Below, one piece after another: positions 1 to 7,517 of a stretch of DNA of 15,984 nucleotides (position 1 is its first letter; the number at the start of each line of letters is the position of its first letter). The stretch is taken from positions 1 to 15,984 of the forward strand of contig NZ_JAGYZD010000015.1 of NCBI RefSeq assembly GCF_018371055.1, given 5' to 3'. This DNA is from Finegoldia magna. GTDB taxonomy: Bacteria; Bacillota; Clostridia; Tissierellales; Peptoniphilaceae. The position numbers were made by a program, and so were the translations under genes. The notes under the pieces were generated by a model. That model saw only the letters and a list, made by a program, of their open reading frames with translations, made no database searches and was not told the DNA's origin.

Positions 1-26
1 GGATTTGGCCATACAGGCTACTAATT

Positions 27-2249
27 ATGGCTAGAAATACTAAATCACGAAACAAAACTCAATCAAAATCTAATAGCAAAAAAAATGCTAACTCTTCGAA
101 AAAATTAATAATTATATTAGTATTAATTATTTCACTTATATTCATGGCTAGTAGTAGAGTTGGTGTTTTGGGAATTATTGTAAAAAATATATATTTCAAT
201 ACTTTTGGAATCTTTTCATATGTTTTTATATCACTAGGTATACTGTATACTATATCAACGATATCTGATATAAACAATGGAGATAAACTAAAAAAAATTA
301 CTTATATATTAGCTGCTTCTTCAATTTTCGTAATGAGTTTAATTAATATATCAAACTATCCAAATCTTAATATTAATCAAAGAATTGATTTGAATTTAAA
401 TTTAGCGAATGACTATAGTGGAATTGGAGTAATAGGAGCCATTATAGCATCAATACTAAACATGGCTATAGGCTACATAGGTCTATATGTTGCACTTGTT
501 TTTTGTTTTTTATTTTTAATATCTGCAATAATGAATTTAACTTTAAAAGAGTTATTTCAAACATTTTTTGCTTTTGTTAAAAAAACATTTATAGATATAA
601 AAACAAAAAATGAACAAAACAAACAAAATAAAAGTATCGAAAAATCACACAAGATTAAGCAAAATAAACCTACAAAAGAAAGAATTTCTAAAAATTCAAT
701 CAAAGAAAAATCTGATTTGAATAAATCAATAGATTTTGAACCTACAAAACCAAAACTCAACGATTATAAATCTAATGAAAAAGAATCTGGAGAACAACTA
801 TCTGTTATAGATTTTGGTGAATTCTCTGGACAAAGTAATTATACTTTTCCTCCATTAGAGCTTTTGAAAAATGCAGAATACATGGAAGACAATGATGATT
901 CTGTATTACAAAAAGCAAAGATGATTGAAGAAACTCTAAAAAACTTTTCAATAGATGCGACTGTTGTTCAAATTGATAGAGGTCCTACTGTTACTTGCTA
1001 CGAATTAGAGCCTAAAGCAGGTGTCAAAGTTTCAAGGATAGTTAATCTAGCAGATGACTTATCACTTTCACTGGCTACTAGTGGAATTAGAATTCAAGCT
1101 CCAATTCCTGGCAAATCTGTAGTGGGAATTGAAGTAGAAAATGATGTTAAAAATTCTGTAATGTTAAAAGAGATTTTAATGTCTGACAATTTTGTAAAAG
1201 AAAAATCGTTAATGCCAATAGCATTAGGAAAAGATATCTCTGGAAAATGTATTGTAACTTCTGTAGATAAAATGCCTCATTTACTTATAGCAGGAGCTAC
1301 AGGTAGTGGTAAATCCGTTTGTATCAATACAATAATCATGAGTATTTTGTATAAGTCAAATCCAAATGATGTAAAACTTATATTGATTGACCCAAAAGTT
1401 GTAGAATTGAGCATATATAACAATATTCCACATCTTGCTATTCCAGTTGTTACGGATCCTAAAAAAGCAAGCGCCGCTTTAAATTGGGCTGTAAGAGAGA
1501 TGGAAAGAAGATATCAAATATTTTCAGAAAATCACGTTCGAGATATCAAAGCGTATAATAAGAAAAATAAAAATGATGAACTTGAAAAACTACCTTATAT
1601 TGTTATTATAATAGATGAATTAAGTGATTTAATGATGGTCTCAGCAAATGATGTTGAAGATGCTATTTGCAGACTAGCACAAATGGCTAGAGCATGTGGT
1701 ATCCATCTAATCATTGCAACTCAAAGACCAACAGTGGATGTTATTACTGGTACAATAAAAGCAAATGTACCGTCTAGAATTTCTTTTGCTGTTAGTAGCC
1801 AAATAGATTCTAGAACTATTCTAGATCAATCTGGTGCAGAAAAGCTTATAGGAAGAGGAGATATGTTATTCTTCCCATCATCAATGGCAAAACCTAGTAG
1901 AGTTCAAGGCGCTTTTATTTCTGATGAAGAAGTAGACAATGTAGTTAAATTTTTAATAAATAAAAATGAAACAAATTATAAAGAAGAAATCATAGAAGAT
2001 ATAGATAAATCAGAGAGTATTGATCTTGAAGATGACGATACAGATATTTTATTTACAGATGCTGTAGAAATTATTTTGAACGAGGATTCTGCATCGATTT
2101 CTTTATTACAAAGAAAATTAAAAATAGGGTATGCTAGAGCTGGAAGAATAATAGATCAAATGGAAGAAAAAGGTATTGTTGGTCCTAGTGAGGGAAGCAA
2201 ACCTAGAAAGATTTTAATACCTAAAGATTATTTAGAAAGACGTGATTGA
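27..2249 (+). CDS. ftsK: DNA translocase FtsK/SpoIIIE
   Basis: Membrane-anchored, ATP-driven double-stranded DNA pump that clears chromosome ends from the division septum. Several hydrophobic segments lie in the first ~170 residues (about 26-43, 58-76, 90-106, 135-168). They are followed by a low-complexity Lys/Asn-rich linker (~180-260) and the motor: Walker A GATGSGKS at 423-430, Walker B IIIDEL with D530-E531, and an ATQRPTVD segment after it. A winged-helix gamma domain (~672-740), which in this family reads oriented chromosome motifs, closes the protein. 740 residues is normal for a short-linker Firmicute FtsK. The ATG at 27 has only a weak AGG upstream. A preceding gene could end at the TAA at 22-24 or the TAG at 32-34, so coupling is possible, but it cannot be identified. 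The next gene starts within two bases of the stop. Family call is very secure; FtsK versus SpoIIIE naming is not resolved. Confidence 0.97.
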   Translation: MARNTKSRNKTQSKSNSKKNANSSKKLIIILVLIISLIFMASSRVGVLGIIVKNIYFNTFGIFSYVFISLGILYTISTISDINNGDKLKKITYILAASSIFVMSLINISNYPNLNINQRIDLNLNLANDYSGIGVIGAIIASILNMAIGYIGLYVALVFCFLFLISAIMNLTLKELFQTFFAFVKKTFIDIKTKNEQNKQNKSIEKSHKIKQNKPTKERISKNSIKEKSDLNKSIDFEPTKPKLNDYKSNEKESGEQLSVIDFGEFSGQSNYTFPPLELLKNAEYMEDNDDSVLQKAKMIEETLKNFSIDATVVQIDRGPTVTCYELEPKAGVKVSRIVNLADDLSLSLATSGIRIQAPIPGKSVVGIEVENDVKNSVMLKEILMSDNFVKEKSLMPIALGKDISGKCIVTSVDKMPHLLIAGATGSGKSVCINTIIMSILYKSNPNDVKLILIDPKVVELSIYNNIPHLAIPVVTDPKKASAALNWAVREMERRYQIFSENHVRDIKAYNKKNKNDELEKLPYIVIIIDELSDLMMVSANDVEDAICRLAQMARACGIHLIIATQRPTVDVITGTIKANVPSRISFAVSSQIDSRTILDQSGAEKLIGRGDMLFFPSSMAKPSRVQGAFISDEEVDNVVKFLINKNETNYKEEIIEDIDKSESIDLEDDDTDILFTDAVEIILNEDSASISLLQRKLKIGYARAGRIIDQMEEKGIVGPSEGSKPRKILIPKDYLERRD

Positions 2250-2250
2250 A

Positions 2251-2787
2251 ATGAATATTGCAAATAAGTTCACAACATTAAGAGTTATATTAATACCATT
2301 TTTTGTAGCATCGTTATTGGTATTCAAAACAGACAATTATATACCTGCATTAATATTTATAATCTCTGCAATAACAGATTTTATTGATGGTCAACTCGCT
2401 AGAAGGAAAAATTTAGTTACTACATTTGGTAAGTTCATGGATCCATTAGCGGACAAAATGTTGAGTTGCAGTGCATTAATTGTCCTAGTACAACTAGGAA
2501 AAGTTCCTGCATGGAGCGTGGTTATAGTTGTATTAAGAGAACTTACTATTAGTGGATTCAGAATATTAGCTGCATCAAACGGAGTTACATTAGCAGCAAG
2601 CTATTGGGGAAAATCTAAAACTATGACTCAATTTATAGCTATTGTTCTAATTTTAATCAATACTGGTGATAAATTGGGATTTGCTTTAGACATGTACCTA
2701 TATTATATTTCGATTGTATTAACTGTAATCAGCTTATGTGATTATATTTATAAGAATGTTAATGTTTTAGATTTAAAAAATATATAA
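2251..2787 (+). CDS. pgsA: CDP-diacylglycerol-glycerol-3-phosphate 3-phosphatidyltransferase (PGP synthase)
   Basis: Integral membrane enzyme that makes phosphatidylglycerophosphate from CDP-diacylglycerol and glycerol 3-phosphate, the committed step to phosphatidylglycerol and cardiolipin. The complete CDP-alcohol phosphotransferase signature D-x2-D-G-x2-A-R-x8-G-x3-D-x3-D is visible (D43, D46, G47, A50, R51, G60, D64, D68). Several hydrophobic helices surround it (about 10-26, 31-45, 80-95, 125-140, 147-170). I prefer the ATG at 2251 (protein begins MNIANKFTTLR, as usual in the family, 178 residues) over the GTG at 2242, which would add three residues and overlap ftsK by 8 bases. The start lies one base after the ftsK stop, so the two genes are probably coupled. 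The ftsK-pgsA-recA-rny order is common in Firmicutes. Confidence 0.95.
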   Translation: MNIANKFTTLRVILIPFFVASLLVFKTDNYIPALIFIISAITDFIDGQLARRKNLVTTFGKFMDPLADKMLSCSALIVLVQLGKVPAWSVVIVVLRELTISGFRILAASNGVTLAASYWGKSKTMTQFIAIVLILINTGDKLGFALDMYLYYISIVLTVISLCDYIYKNVNVLDLKNI

Positions 2788-2802
2788 TTATTTTTTGGTT
2801 TG

Positions 2803-2811
2803 TGGTATAAT
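2803..2811 (+). promoter_or_regulatory. recA promoter, extended -10
   Basis: TGGTATAAT is a perfect extended -10 element (TGn plus TATAAT at 2806-2811), 45 bases before the recA start. No good -35 is seen at 16-18 bases upstream, which is normal for extended -10 promoters. The predicted start point, near 2818, falls at the LexA box. Confidence 0.75.
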
Positions 2812-2819
2812 AAATACAA

Positions 2820-2831
2820 GAACTTATGTTC
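2820..2831. promoter_or_regulatory. LexA (SOS) box of recA
   Basis: GAACTTATGTTC is a perfect match to the Gram-positive LexA/DinR half-sites GAAC-N4-GTTC. It starts 8 bases after the -10 element, so bound LexA would cover the transcription start. The lexA gene itself is in this window, at 12754. Confidence 0.88.
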
Positions 2832-2855
2832 TGTTTAATTTTTTAGGAGGTAGTC

Positions 2856-3947
2856 ATGGATTTTGCTAATGGATCTGAAAAAGATCAAGCTTTAAGAGAA
2901 GCTTTTGCAAGCATTGAAAAACAATTCGGAAAAGGCTCTATAATGAAACTTGGAGATCATGTCCAAAAAGATATAGAAGCTATTCCTACTGGAGCTATAA
3001 ACTTGGATGTTGCTTTAGGAATAGGTGGTCTGCCTAGAGGTAGAGTAATCGAAATTTATGGACCTGAATCTTCTGGTAAAACTACTTTAGCACTCCATGT
3101 AGTTGCTGAAGCACAAAAGATGGGTGGAACAGCAGCTTTTATAGATGCTGAACATGCATTAGACGCAATTTATGCCAAAAACTTAGGTGTTGATACAGAT
3201 AATCTTATTATTTCACAACCAGATACAGGTGAACAAGCTTTAGGAATATGTGATTCTCTTGTAAGAAGTTCTGCTGTAGATATTATTATCATTGACTCTG
3301 TAGCAGCACTAGTACCAAGAGCTGAAATAGAAGGAAATATGGGAGATAGCCACGTTGGTCTACAAGCAAGACTAATGTCTCAAGCTTTACGTAAACTAAC
3401 AGGTGTTATTTCAAAAAGCAATTGTACAGTTATATTCATTAACCAACTTAGAGAAAAAGTTGGAATAATGTTTGGTAATCCTGAAGTTACAACGGGTGGT
3501 AGAGCTTTAAAATTCTATTCTTCAGTTAGAATTGAAATTAGAAGAGGAGAAGCTATCAGAAAAGGTGACGATATTGTTGGAAATCATACTAAAGTTAAAA
3601 TCGTCAAAAACAAAGTAGCACCTCCATTTAAACAAGTAGAATTCGACATTATGTACGGTGAAGGTATTTCTAAAATAGGTACAATATTAGATTTAGCCAC
3701 TGACTGCAAAGTTGTAAAAAAAGCAGGTGCTTGGTACAGTTATGAAGAAGAAAAATTAGGACAAGGTCGAGAAAACTCTAAATTATTTTTAGAAGAAAAT
3801 CCAAAAATACTAGAAGAAATTATCGATAAAACTTATGAATTTTATGGATTAAGATCGAAAGAGGATTCAGAGGCTATCAAAACAGAAAATAACGATAATA
3901 TAAAAGACGAATCGAATAACGAAATAAGTGAGGATGAATTAGACTAG
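2856..3947 (+). CDS. recA: Recombinase RecA
   Basis: DNA-dependent ATPase that forms filaments on single-stranded DNA, catalyses strand exchange and triggers LexA self-cleavage. Walker [10 protein letters not shown] is at 69-77. The Walker B strand [10 protein letters not shown], the loop L1 region ([10 protein letters not shown]) and loop L2 ([20 protein letters not shown]) are all intact. A C-terminal acidic tail of about 25 residues, rich in Asp, Glu and Asn, is typical. 363 residues is slightly longer than most RecA proteins because of this tail. The start is fixed by AGGAGGT at 2845-2851. LexA control is read directly from the box at 2820. A hairpin begins on the last base of the stop codon. 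Confidence 0.99.
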   Translation: MDFANGSEKDQALREAFASIEKQFGKGSIMKLGDHVQKDIEAIPTGAINLDVALGIGGLPRGRVIEIYGPESSGKTTLALHVVAEAQKMGGTAAFIDAEHALDAIYAKNLGVDTDNLIISQPDTGEQALGICDSLVRSSAVDIIIIDSVAALVPRAEIEGNMGDSHVGLQARLMSQALRKLTGVISKSNCTVIFINQLREKVGIMFGNPEVTTGGRALKFYSSVRIEIRRGEAIRKGDDIVGNHTKVKIVKNKVAPPFKQVEFDIMYGEGISKIGTILDLATDCKVVKKAGAWYSYEEEKLGQGRENSKLFLEENPKILEEIIDKTYEFYGLRSKEDSEAIKTENNDNIKDESNNEISEDELD

Positions 3948-3965
3948 GGCAAGTATTACTTGCCC
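3947..3965 (+). terminator. Hairpin after recA (weak or leaky terminator)
   Basis: GGGCAAGT (3947-3954), loop ATT, and ACTTGCCC (3958-3965) form a perfect 8-bp stem directly on the recA stop. It is followed only by ATTATTTCT, a poor U-tract, and the next start codon is 9-12 bases away. It may attenuate rather than stop transcription into the sbcD-like gene. Confidence 0.6.
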
Positions 3966-3977
3966 ATTATTTCTATG

Positions 3978-4928
3978 ATGAAGATATTATTTTTTACAGA
4001 TACACATATAAAATCTAGGAATCCTAGATCTAGAATAGATGATTATGAAGATTCTATTTATAAAAAAATTGAAGAAATAAGGGAAATATCAATAAAAAAA
4101 AATGTTGACATGATACTTCACGGTGGAGATTTATTTGATAAAGCAGATGTTGGAATAAAAACAGCATCTAAATTTGGTAAATTATTTCAAACTTTTCCGA
4201 AGAAAATTCACATAATAAGTGGGAATCATGATATATATGGTTATAATCCAAACTCTATAGATAGAGCTATGATGGGACTATACAATTCATTAGATGTATT
4301 AGAACTAATTGAAGAAGATAAGCCTATTATCATGGAAAAGGATGGTTTAAGGGTTCAAATATCTGGCCAACCATATACTCATGATATTGATTCATCAGAT
4401 AAATCTCATTATTATCCGAAAAGATTGGATAATATAGACTATCATATACTAATGATACACAGCTTTTTATTGTATAAGAAATTTATTGAACAAATTGAGT
4501 ATACTTTAATCGATCAAATTATGGATACTGATTGTGATATTGTGTTAAGTGGACACTATCATACTGGATTTAAGACTGTAAAGGTCAATGAAAAGTATTT
4601 CGCAAATCCAGGAAGTATTGCTAGAATGACTAATACTGAATCAGAAAGAAAAAGAATACCTAAGGTCTTGATAATCGAACTTACAAAAGATGATATCAAA
4701 ATTGAAGAAATTTTTCTAAAAAGTGCTAAAAATAGTAGTGAAATTTTTTCTGACGATAAAATAAACCCGTATTCGATTAAAAACAAAAGCCTACTGGATA
4801 TAAAAGAAAGACTTTCAAAGTTATCAAGCAATCCGATTATAGACATCAATAACAACTTAAAATCCATAGGAAGAGAAATGAAAATAGATGAAGAAATTAT
4901 TGATGAAGCCATAAGGAGAATAGAATAA
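3978..4928 (+). CDS. SbcD/Mre11-like metallophosphoesterase (DNA repair nuclease)
   Basis: Predicted two-metal DNA nuclease subunit that works with an SbcC/Rad50-type ATPase on DNA ends or hairpins. All calcineurin-like phosphoesterase motifs are present in order: D8-T-H10, GGDLFD (~47-52), SGNHD (~83-87), a later MIHS histidine, and GHYHTGF (~196-202). The capping and C-terminal part is short: 316 residues against roughly 400 for E. coli SbcD. It ends in charged helices (~265-316) that could bind the ATPase coiled coil. I take the ATG at 3978 (MKILFFTDTH) or 3975. A TTG at 3960 in the same frame lies inside the recA hairpin and is unlikely. No Shine-Dalgarno sequence precedes the start, which is odd; recA coupling or a leader structure may explain it. 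The stop overlaps the next ATG (TAATG). Family call is firm; true SbcD orthology is not proven, hence no symbol. Confidence 0.9.
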   Translation: MKILFFTDTHIKSRNPRSRIDDYEDSIYKKIEEIREISIKKNVDMILHGGDLFDKADVGIKTASKFGKLFQTFPKKIHIISGNHDIYGYNPNSIDRAMMGLYNSLDVLELIEEDKPIIMEKDGLRVQISGQPYTHDIDSSDKSHYYPKRLDNIDYHILMIHSFLLYKKFIEQIEYTLIDQIMDTDCDIVLSGHYHTGFKTVKVNEKYFANPGSIARMTNTESERKRIPKVLIIELTKDDIKIEEIFLKSAKNSSEIFSDDKINPYSIKNKSLLDIKERLSKLSSNPIIDINNNLKSIGREMKIDEEIIDEAIRRIE

Positions 4929-6511
4929 TGTATATTACCGATATATATTTAACTAATTTTCAGTCATACGAACAAGGTCATTTTGAGCTTTCAGAAAAAG
5001 TAAACTTAATTACAGGTGCTTCTGATAGTGGAAAAACTGCCTTAATTAGAGCTCTATCATGGGTCTTATTCAATGATTACACAACTGATTTATTAATCAG
5101 AAATGGATATAATAATGTTGAAGTCAAAATTGTATTTAACAACGGCAATTTTATTTTAAGAGGTAGAAAAGGTAATACTAATTATTACTACATTAAAAAT
5201 AATCCTGATAATGAAGAGATAAAGAAATATGAAAATTTCGGTAGAGAAATACCATCAGAAATTCAAGATGATTTTCTTTTTAAAAAAGTTAATCTTCTGA
5301 ACGAAAAATACAATATTTTAATCGCTTCACAATTAGAAAATTCATTTTTGCTGTCAGAAACAGATTCCACAAAAGCAAATGCTATCGGGAAGCTAGTAAA
5401 TATTGATATATTAGACAATGCATCCAGAAATGTCTCAAGAGAAATAAAAAACACAAAAGTAGAGTTAAACTTTAAAAAAAGTTTTATCAACGAAAAAGAA
5501 GAATCTCTAAATAAATATGATTATTTAAATGAAGAAAAAATAAAAATTGACAATTTAAAAGTTTTGTACAATAATTTGGCCAAAAATTCAGAAAAATTAA
5601 ATATATTGAAAACATTATCCATTAAACTTTCTGAATTAAATGTCAGGATTAAAAATGGTTATAAATACTTAGATAACTACAAAGGACTAGATATTTGTTC
5701 AGAAACTTTGCAGAATACAGAAGATAATATGTCTTCCTTTACAAAACTTTATCAATTATATGAGTTTTCTCAGGAAATAATAAAAGGTATCGAATCTAGT
5801 AATGTAAAATTGAATAATTTAAGATATACGGATTTGATATCAGAAATGATTGATAACGTCGATAAAAATCTTACTTTATTGAAGTTTTTGAAACCATTAT
5901 ATGATAGATTAACCTACGTAAAAAGTAGTTATAACAACTATAAAACTATATTAGAGAAATTTAAACAAGTGCCTAAATCTTATAATATCTTATTAAATAC
6001 TCAAAATGATATCCAAATTTTAAATCAGTTATCTAATTTAAATGAAAATTACTATAGAATTAACCAAGAAATAAGGGATAATAGTCAGGTATTAACAAGT
6101 ATTAATACATCTAAAGTATCTGAATTAACAAATAGAATTGATAAAAACAAAGAAAAATATATACAACTATATAAACTTAACATTTCATATCTAAAAATTA
6201 ATAAAATCATTTTAGACCAAAATGATAAATTAGATAAATTGAATTCTATCAATAATTTACAAATTATATTATTAAATATTAACAAAGCTTTCGAATTGTT
6301 AACCAAACTAAAAATAATAAAAAACACCTTAGATGAAAAACAAGAGATTTATCAACAAAATACTAAAGTATTAGCTGAATGTAATTTTTTAATAGATGAC
6401 TTGATAAATAAATACAAAGAAAGTCTTTACAAAGAAAAAATATGTCCATTTTGTCTAAGTGAAATAGATGAAAATCATGTTACTCAAATAGTAAAGGAGT
6501 TAAGGAAATAA
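4928..6511 (+). CDS. SbcC/Rad50-like ATPase, N-terminal half ending at a zinc hook
   Basis: Predicted N-terminal half of a Rad50-type ATPase, partner of the upstream nuclease. Residues 1-45 match the SMC/Rad50 N-lobe (YLTNFQSYEQGHFEL), with Walker A GASDSGKT at 30-37. A Q-loop-like stretch ASQLENSFLLSETDSTKAN follows near 134-152. From about 160 to 505 the protein is Lys/Asn/Leu-rich helix, probably coiled coil. It ends with C506-P-F-C509 and 18 more residues. CxxC is the zinc-hook motif, which in ordinary Rad50/SbcC lies mid-protein at the coil tip; here the chain stops just past it. No signature motif or Walker B is present; these are in the gene at 6737. AAGGAG at 4913-4918 and the TAATG overlap support the start. 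The frame is clean to the stop, so I see a split gene rather than a broken one. Confidence 0.88.
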   Translation: MYITDIYLTNFQSYEQGHFELSEKVNLITGASDSGKTALIRALSWVLFNDYTTDLLIRNGYNNVEVKIVFNNGNFILRGRKGNTNYYYIKNNPDNEEIKKYENFGREIPSEIQDDFLFKKVNLLNEKYNILIASQLENSFLLSETDSTKANAIGKLVNIDILDNASRNVSREIKNTKVELNFKKSFINEKEESLNKYDYLNEEKIKIDNLKVLYNNLAKNSEKLNILKTLSIKLSELNVRIKNGYKYLDNYKGLDICSETLQNTEDNMSSFTKLYQLYEFSQEIIKGIESSNVKLNNLRYTDLISEMIDNVDKNLTLLKFLKPLYDRLTYVKSSYNNYKTILEKFKQVPKSYNILLNTQNDIQILNQLSNLNENYYRINQEIRDNSQVLTSINTSKVSELTNRIDKNKEKYIQLYKLNISYLKINKIILDQNDKLDKLNSINNLQIILLNINKAFELLTKLKIIKNTLDEKQEIYQQNTKVLAECNFLIDDLINKYKESLYKEKICPFCLSEIDENHVTQIVKELRK

Positions 6512-6750
6512 TGAATACTAATGAACGTTTTAACAACATAAAAGAAAGACTTGATAAAGCCAAAGAAGAAAAAAATAGAGCCGAAATTGCGTTAGAGAAT
6601 TTAGAGAAGCAAAAAGAAGATATTCTTAACCAGTTGAAAGAATTAAATATAGATCCTGAAAATCTTGAATCAGAAATTACTAGACTACAAAATCAAATCG
6701 AACAAGATTTACAAAAAGCTGAGGAGCTTCTTCCTGATGCAAAAAATTGA
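6511..6750 (+). CDS. Small coiled-coil protein between the Rad50 halves
   Basis: 79-residue highly charged protein, almost wholly helical in character. Heptad-like spacing of Leu/Ile runs from ~8 to 72, with one break at NIDPEN (~46-51), suggesting two helices joined by a turn. It has no Cys, no ATPase motif, no signal peptide and no membrane segment. I do not recognise the family. Its ATG overlaps the previous stop (TAATG), with AAGG a few bases upstream, and its own stop lies 14 bases inside the next gene, so it is built into the cassette. It could supply or stabilise part of the coiled-coil arm that connects the two ATPase halves; this is inference. It could also be a prefoldin-like accessory factor. 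Confidence 0.75.
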   Translation: MNTNERFNNIKERLDKAKEEKNRAEIALENLEKQKEDILNQLKELNIDPENLESEITRLQNQIEQDLQKAEELLPDAKN

Positions 6751-7399
6751 TTTAACTCAAATTCAATCCAAAATCACCTCAATGGAAATTAAGTATCAAA
6801 GTGAATTGGCTGTAAAAAAATCAATAGAAGAAGAAATATTAGCTACAAAAAAAAGCATTGATGCTCTTGAAAAGCAAATAGAAAAACTTGAAATCATAAA
6901 AATGCTTTATGATAAGACTTCTGAATATTCAAGAGAACAAGCCAAAATTCAAATAGAAAACCTTGTAAGTAGATGTTTAAGTTATATCTTTGAAAAAGAA
7001 ATGAATTTTAAAATCGAAATAAAAATCAAAAACAACAATCCTTCTGCCAAGTTTTTTATAGAAGAAAGCTTAGATATTGATGGTGAGATTAAAACTTTTA
7101 CCTACGATATTGTCGATGCTAGAGGTGGTGGAGTAGTAGATATAGTTTCTTTGGCACTAAGAATTTCTTTTATCATGCTATATGAAAATAATCTTGCCAA
7201 TATTATTGTACTTGATGAACCTTGTAAGCATGTTAGTGAAGACTATATACACAATGTAGCAAATTTTATCAATGAGATCAGTGAGGAATACAATAAACAA
7301 ATTATAATGATTTCCCATAACGCTCACTTATCAGCTATTGGAGAGATTAACTATAGAATTACAAATAGAAATAATACATCTGAAATAGATGTTATATAA
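6737..7399 (+). CDS. SbcC/Rad50-like ATPase, C-terminal half
   Basis: 220-residue protein holding the other half of a Rad50-type ATPase. Residues 1-95 are coiled coil. A beta-rich stretch (FKIEIKIKNNNPSAKFFIEE) follows, then DARGGGVVDIVSLALRISF, which occupies the place of the ABC signature (R129-G-G-G instead of the usual S-G-G-x). Walker B is IIVLDEP with D160-E161, then a D-loop-like segment (CKHVSEDY) and IIMISHNAHL with the H-loop histidine. It lacks Walker A, so it should form an ATPase only with the 527-residue protein upstream. The ATG at 6737 is chosen because GAGGAG at 6721-6726 sits 10 bases before it; an open frame further upstream lies inside the 79-residue gene. Last gene of the cassette; the rny promoter follows. 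Confidence 0.85.
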   Translation: MQKIDLTQIQSKITSMEIKYQSELAVKKSIEEEILATKKSIDALEKQIEKLEIIKMLYDKTSEYSREQAKIQIENLVSRCLSYIFEKEMNFKIEIKIKNNNPSAKFFIEESLDIDGEIKTFTYDIVDARGGGVVDIVSLALRISFIMLYENNLANIIVLDEPCKHVSEDYIHNVANFINEISEEYNKQIIMISHNAHLSAIGEINYRITNRNNTSEIDVI

Positions 7400-7421
7400 T
7401 TTTCTATTATATATCTAAATA

Positions 7422-7450
7422 TTGACAATCAACGGTATTTGTACTACACT
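7422..7450 (+). promoter_or_regulatory. rny promoter
   Basis: TTGACA (7422-7427), a 17-base spacer and TACACT (7445-7450) make a strong sigma-A-type promoter. The predicted leader is about 60 bases. It begins just after the Rad50 C-half stop and shows that rny is transcribed independently of the cassette. Confidence 0.75.
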
Positions 7451-7517
7451 AAAAGAGTAAATTTATCCAAAAGATTTATTTAATGAATATTGAAAATTGA
7501 ATAAAGGGGGTGTATTT

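Noticed and set aside
1..34. C-terminal end of an upstream gene (frames ending at TAA 22-24 or TAG 32-34)
   Set aside because: Only 7-10 codons are visible and neither peptide is recognisable, so it cannot be called as a feature.
3960..3977. TTG start for the nuclease gene at 3960
   Set aside because: It lies inside the hairpin arm at the recA stop, has no ribosome site, and adds residues not expected before the usual MKILFFTDTH beginning.
4559..4912. Minus-strand open frame of 117 codons within the nuclease gene, and similar antisense frames at 59-277, 557-760, 5263-5490, 6085-6327 and 7895-8077
   Set aside because: They lie antisense to firmly identified genes, give low-complexity Ser/Leu/Ile/Phe-rich products and have no ribosome sites that I could support.
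6665..6736. Longer version of the Rad50 C half starting at 6665
   Set aside because: This stretch overlaps the 79-residue gene in another frame; the ATG at 6737 has a well-placed GAGGAG.
4928..7399. The split Rad50 as a frameshifted pseudogene of a single sbcC
   Set aside because: Three clean open frames, each with a start codon coupled to the previous stop and a ribosome site, key motifs kept in both halves, and no leftover coding similarity out of frame at the junctions. A recent error cannot be fully excluded without relatives.
7393..7413. A/T-only hairpin (TATATAAT with ATTATATA) as a terminator of the cassette
   Set aside because: Only A-T pairs, overlapping the stop codon, and no U-tract after it; likely chance in AT-rich DNA.
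7417..7497. Near-repeat AATATTGACAAT / AATATTGAAAAT in the rny leader
   Set aside because: Short, imperfect and AT-rich; the first copy is explained by the -35 element.
7497..7517. TTG start for RNase Y at 7497
   Set aside because: The ribosome binding site (AAGGGGG) would be inside the gene; the ATG at 7518 gives the normal N-terminal membrane helix.
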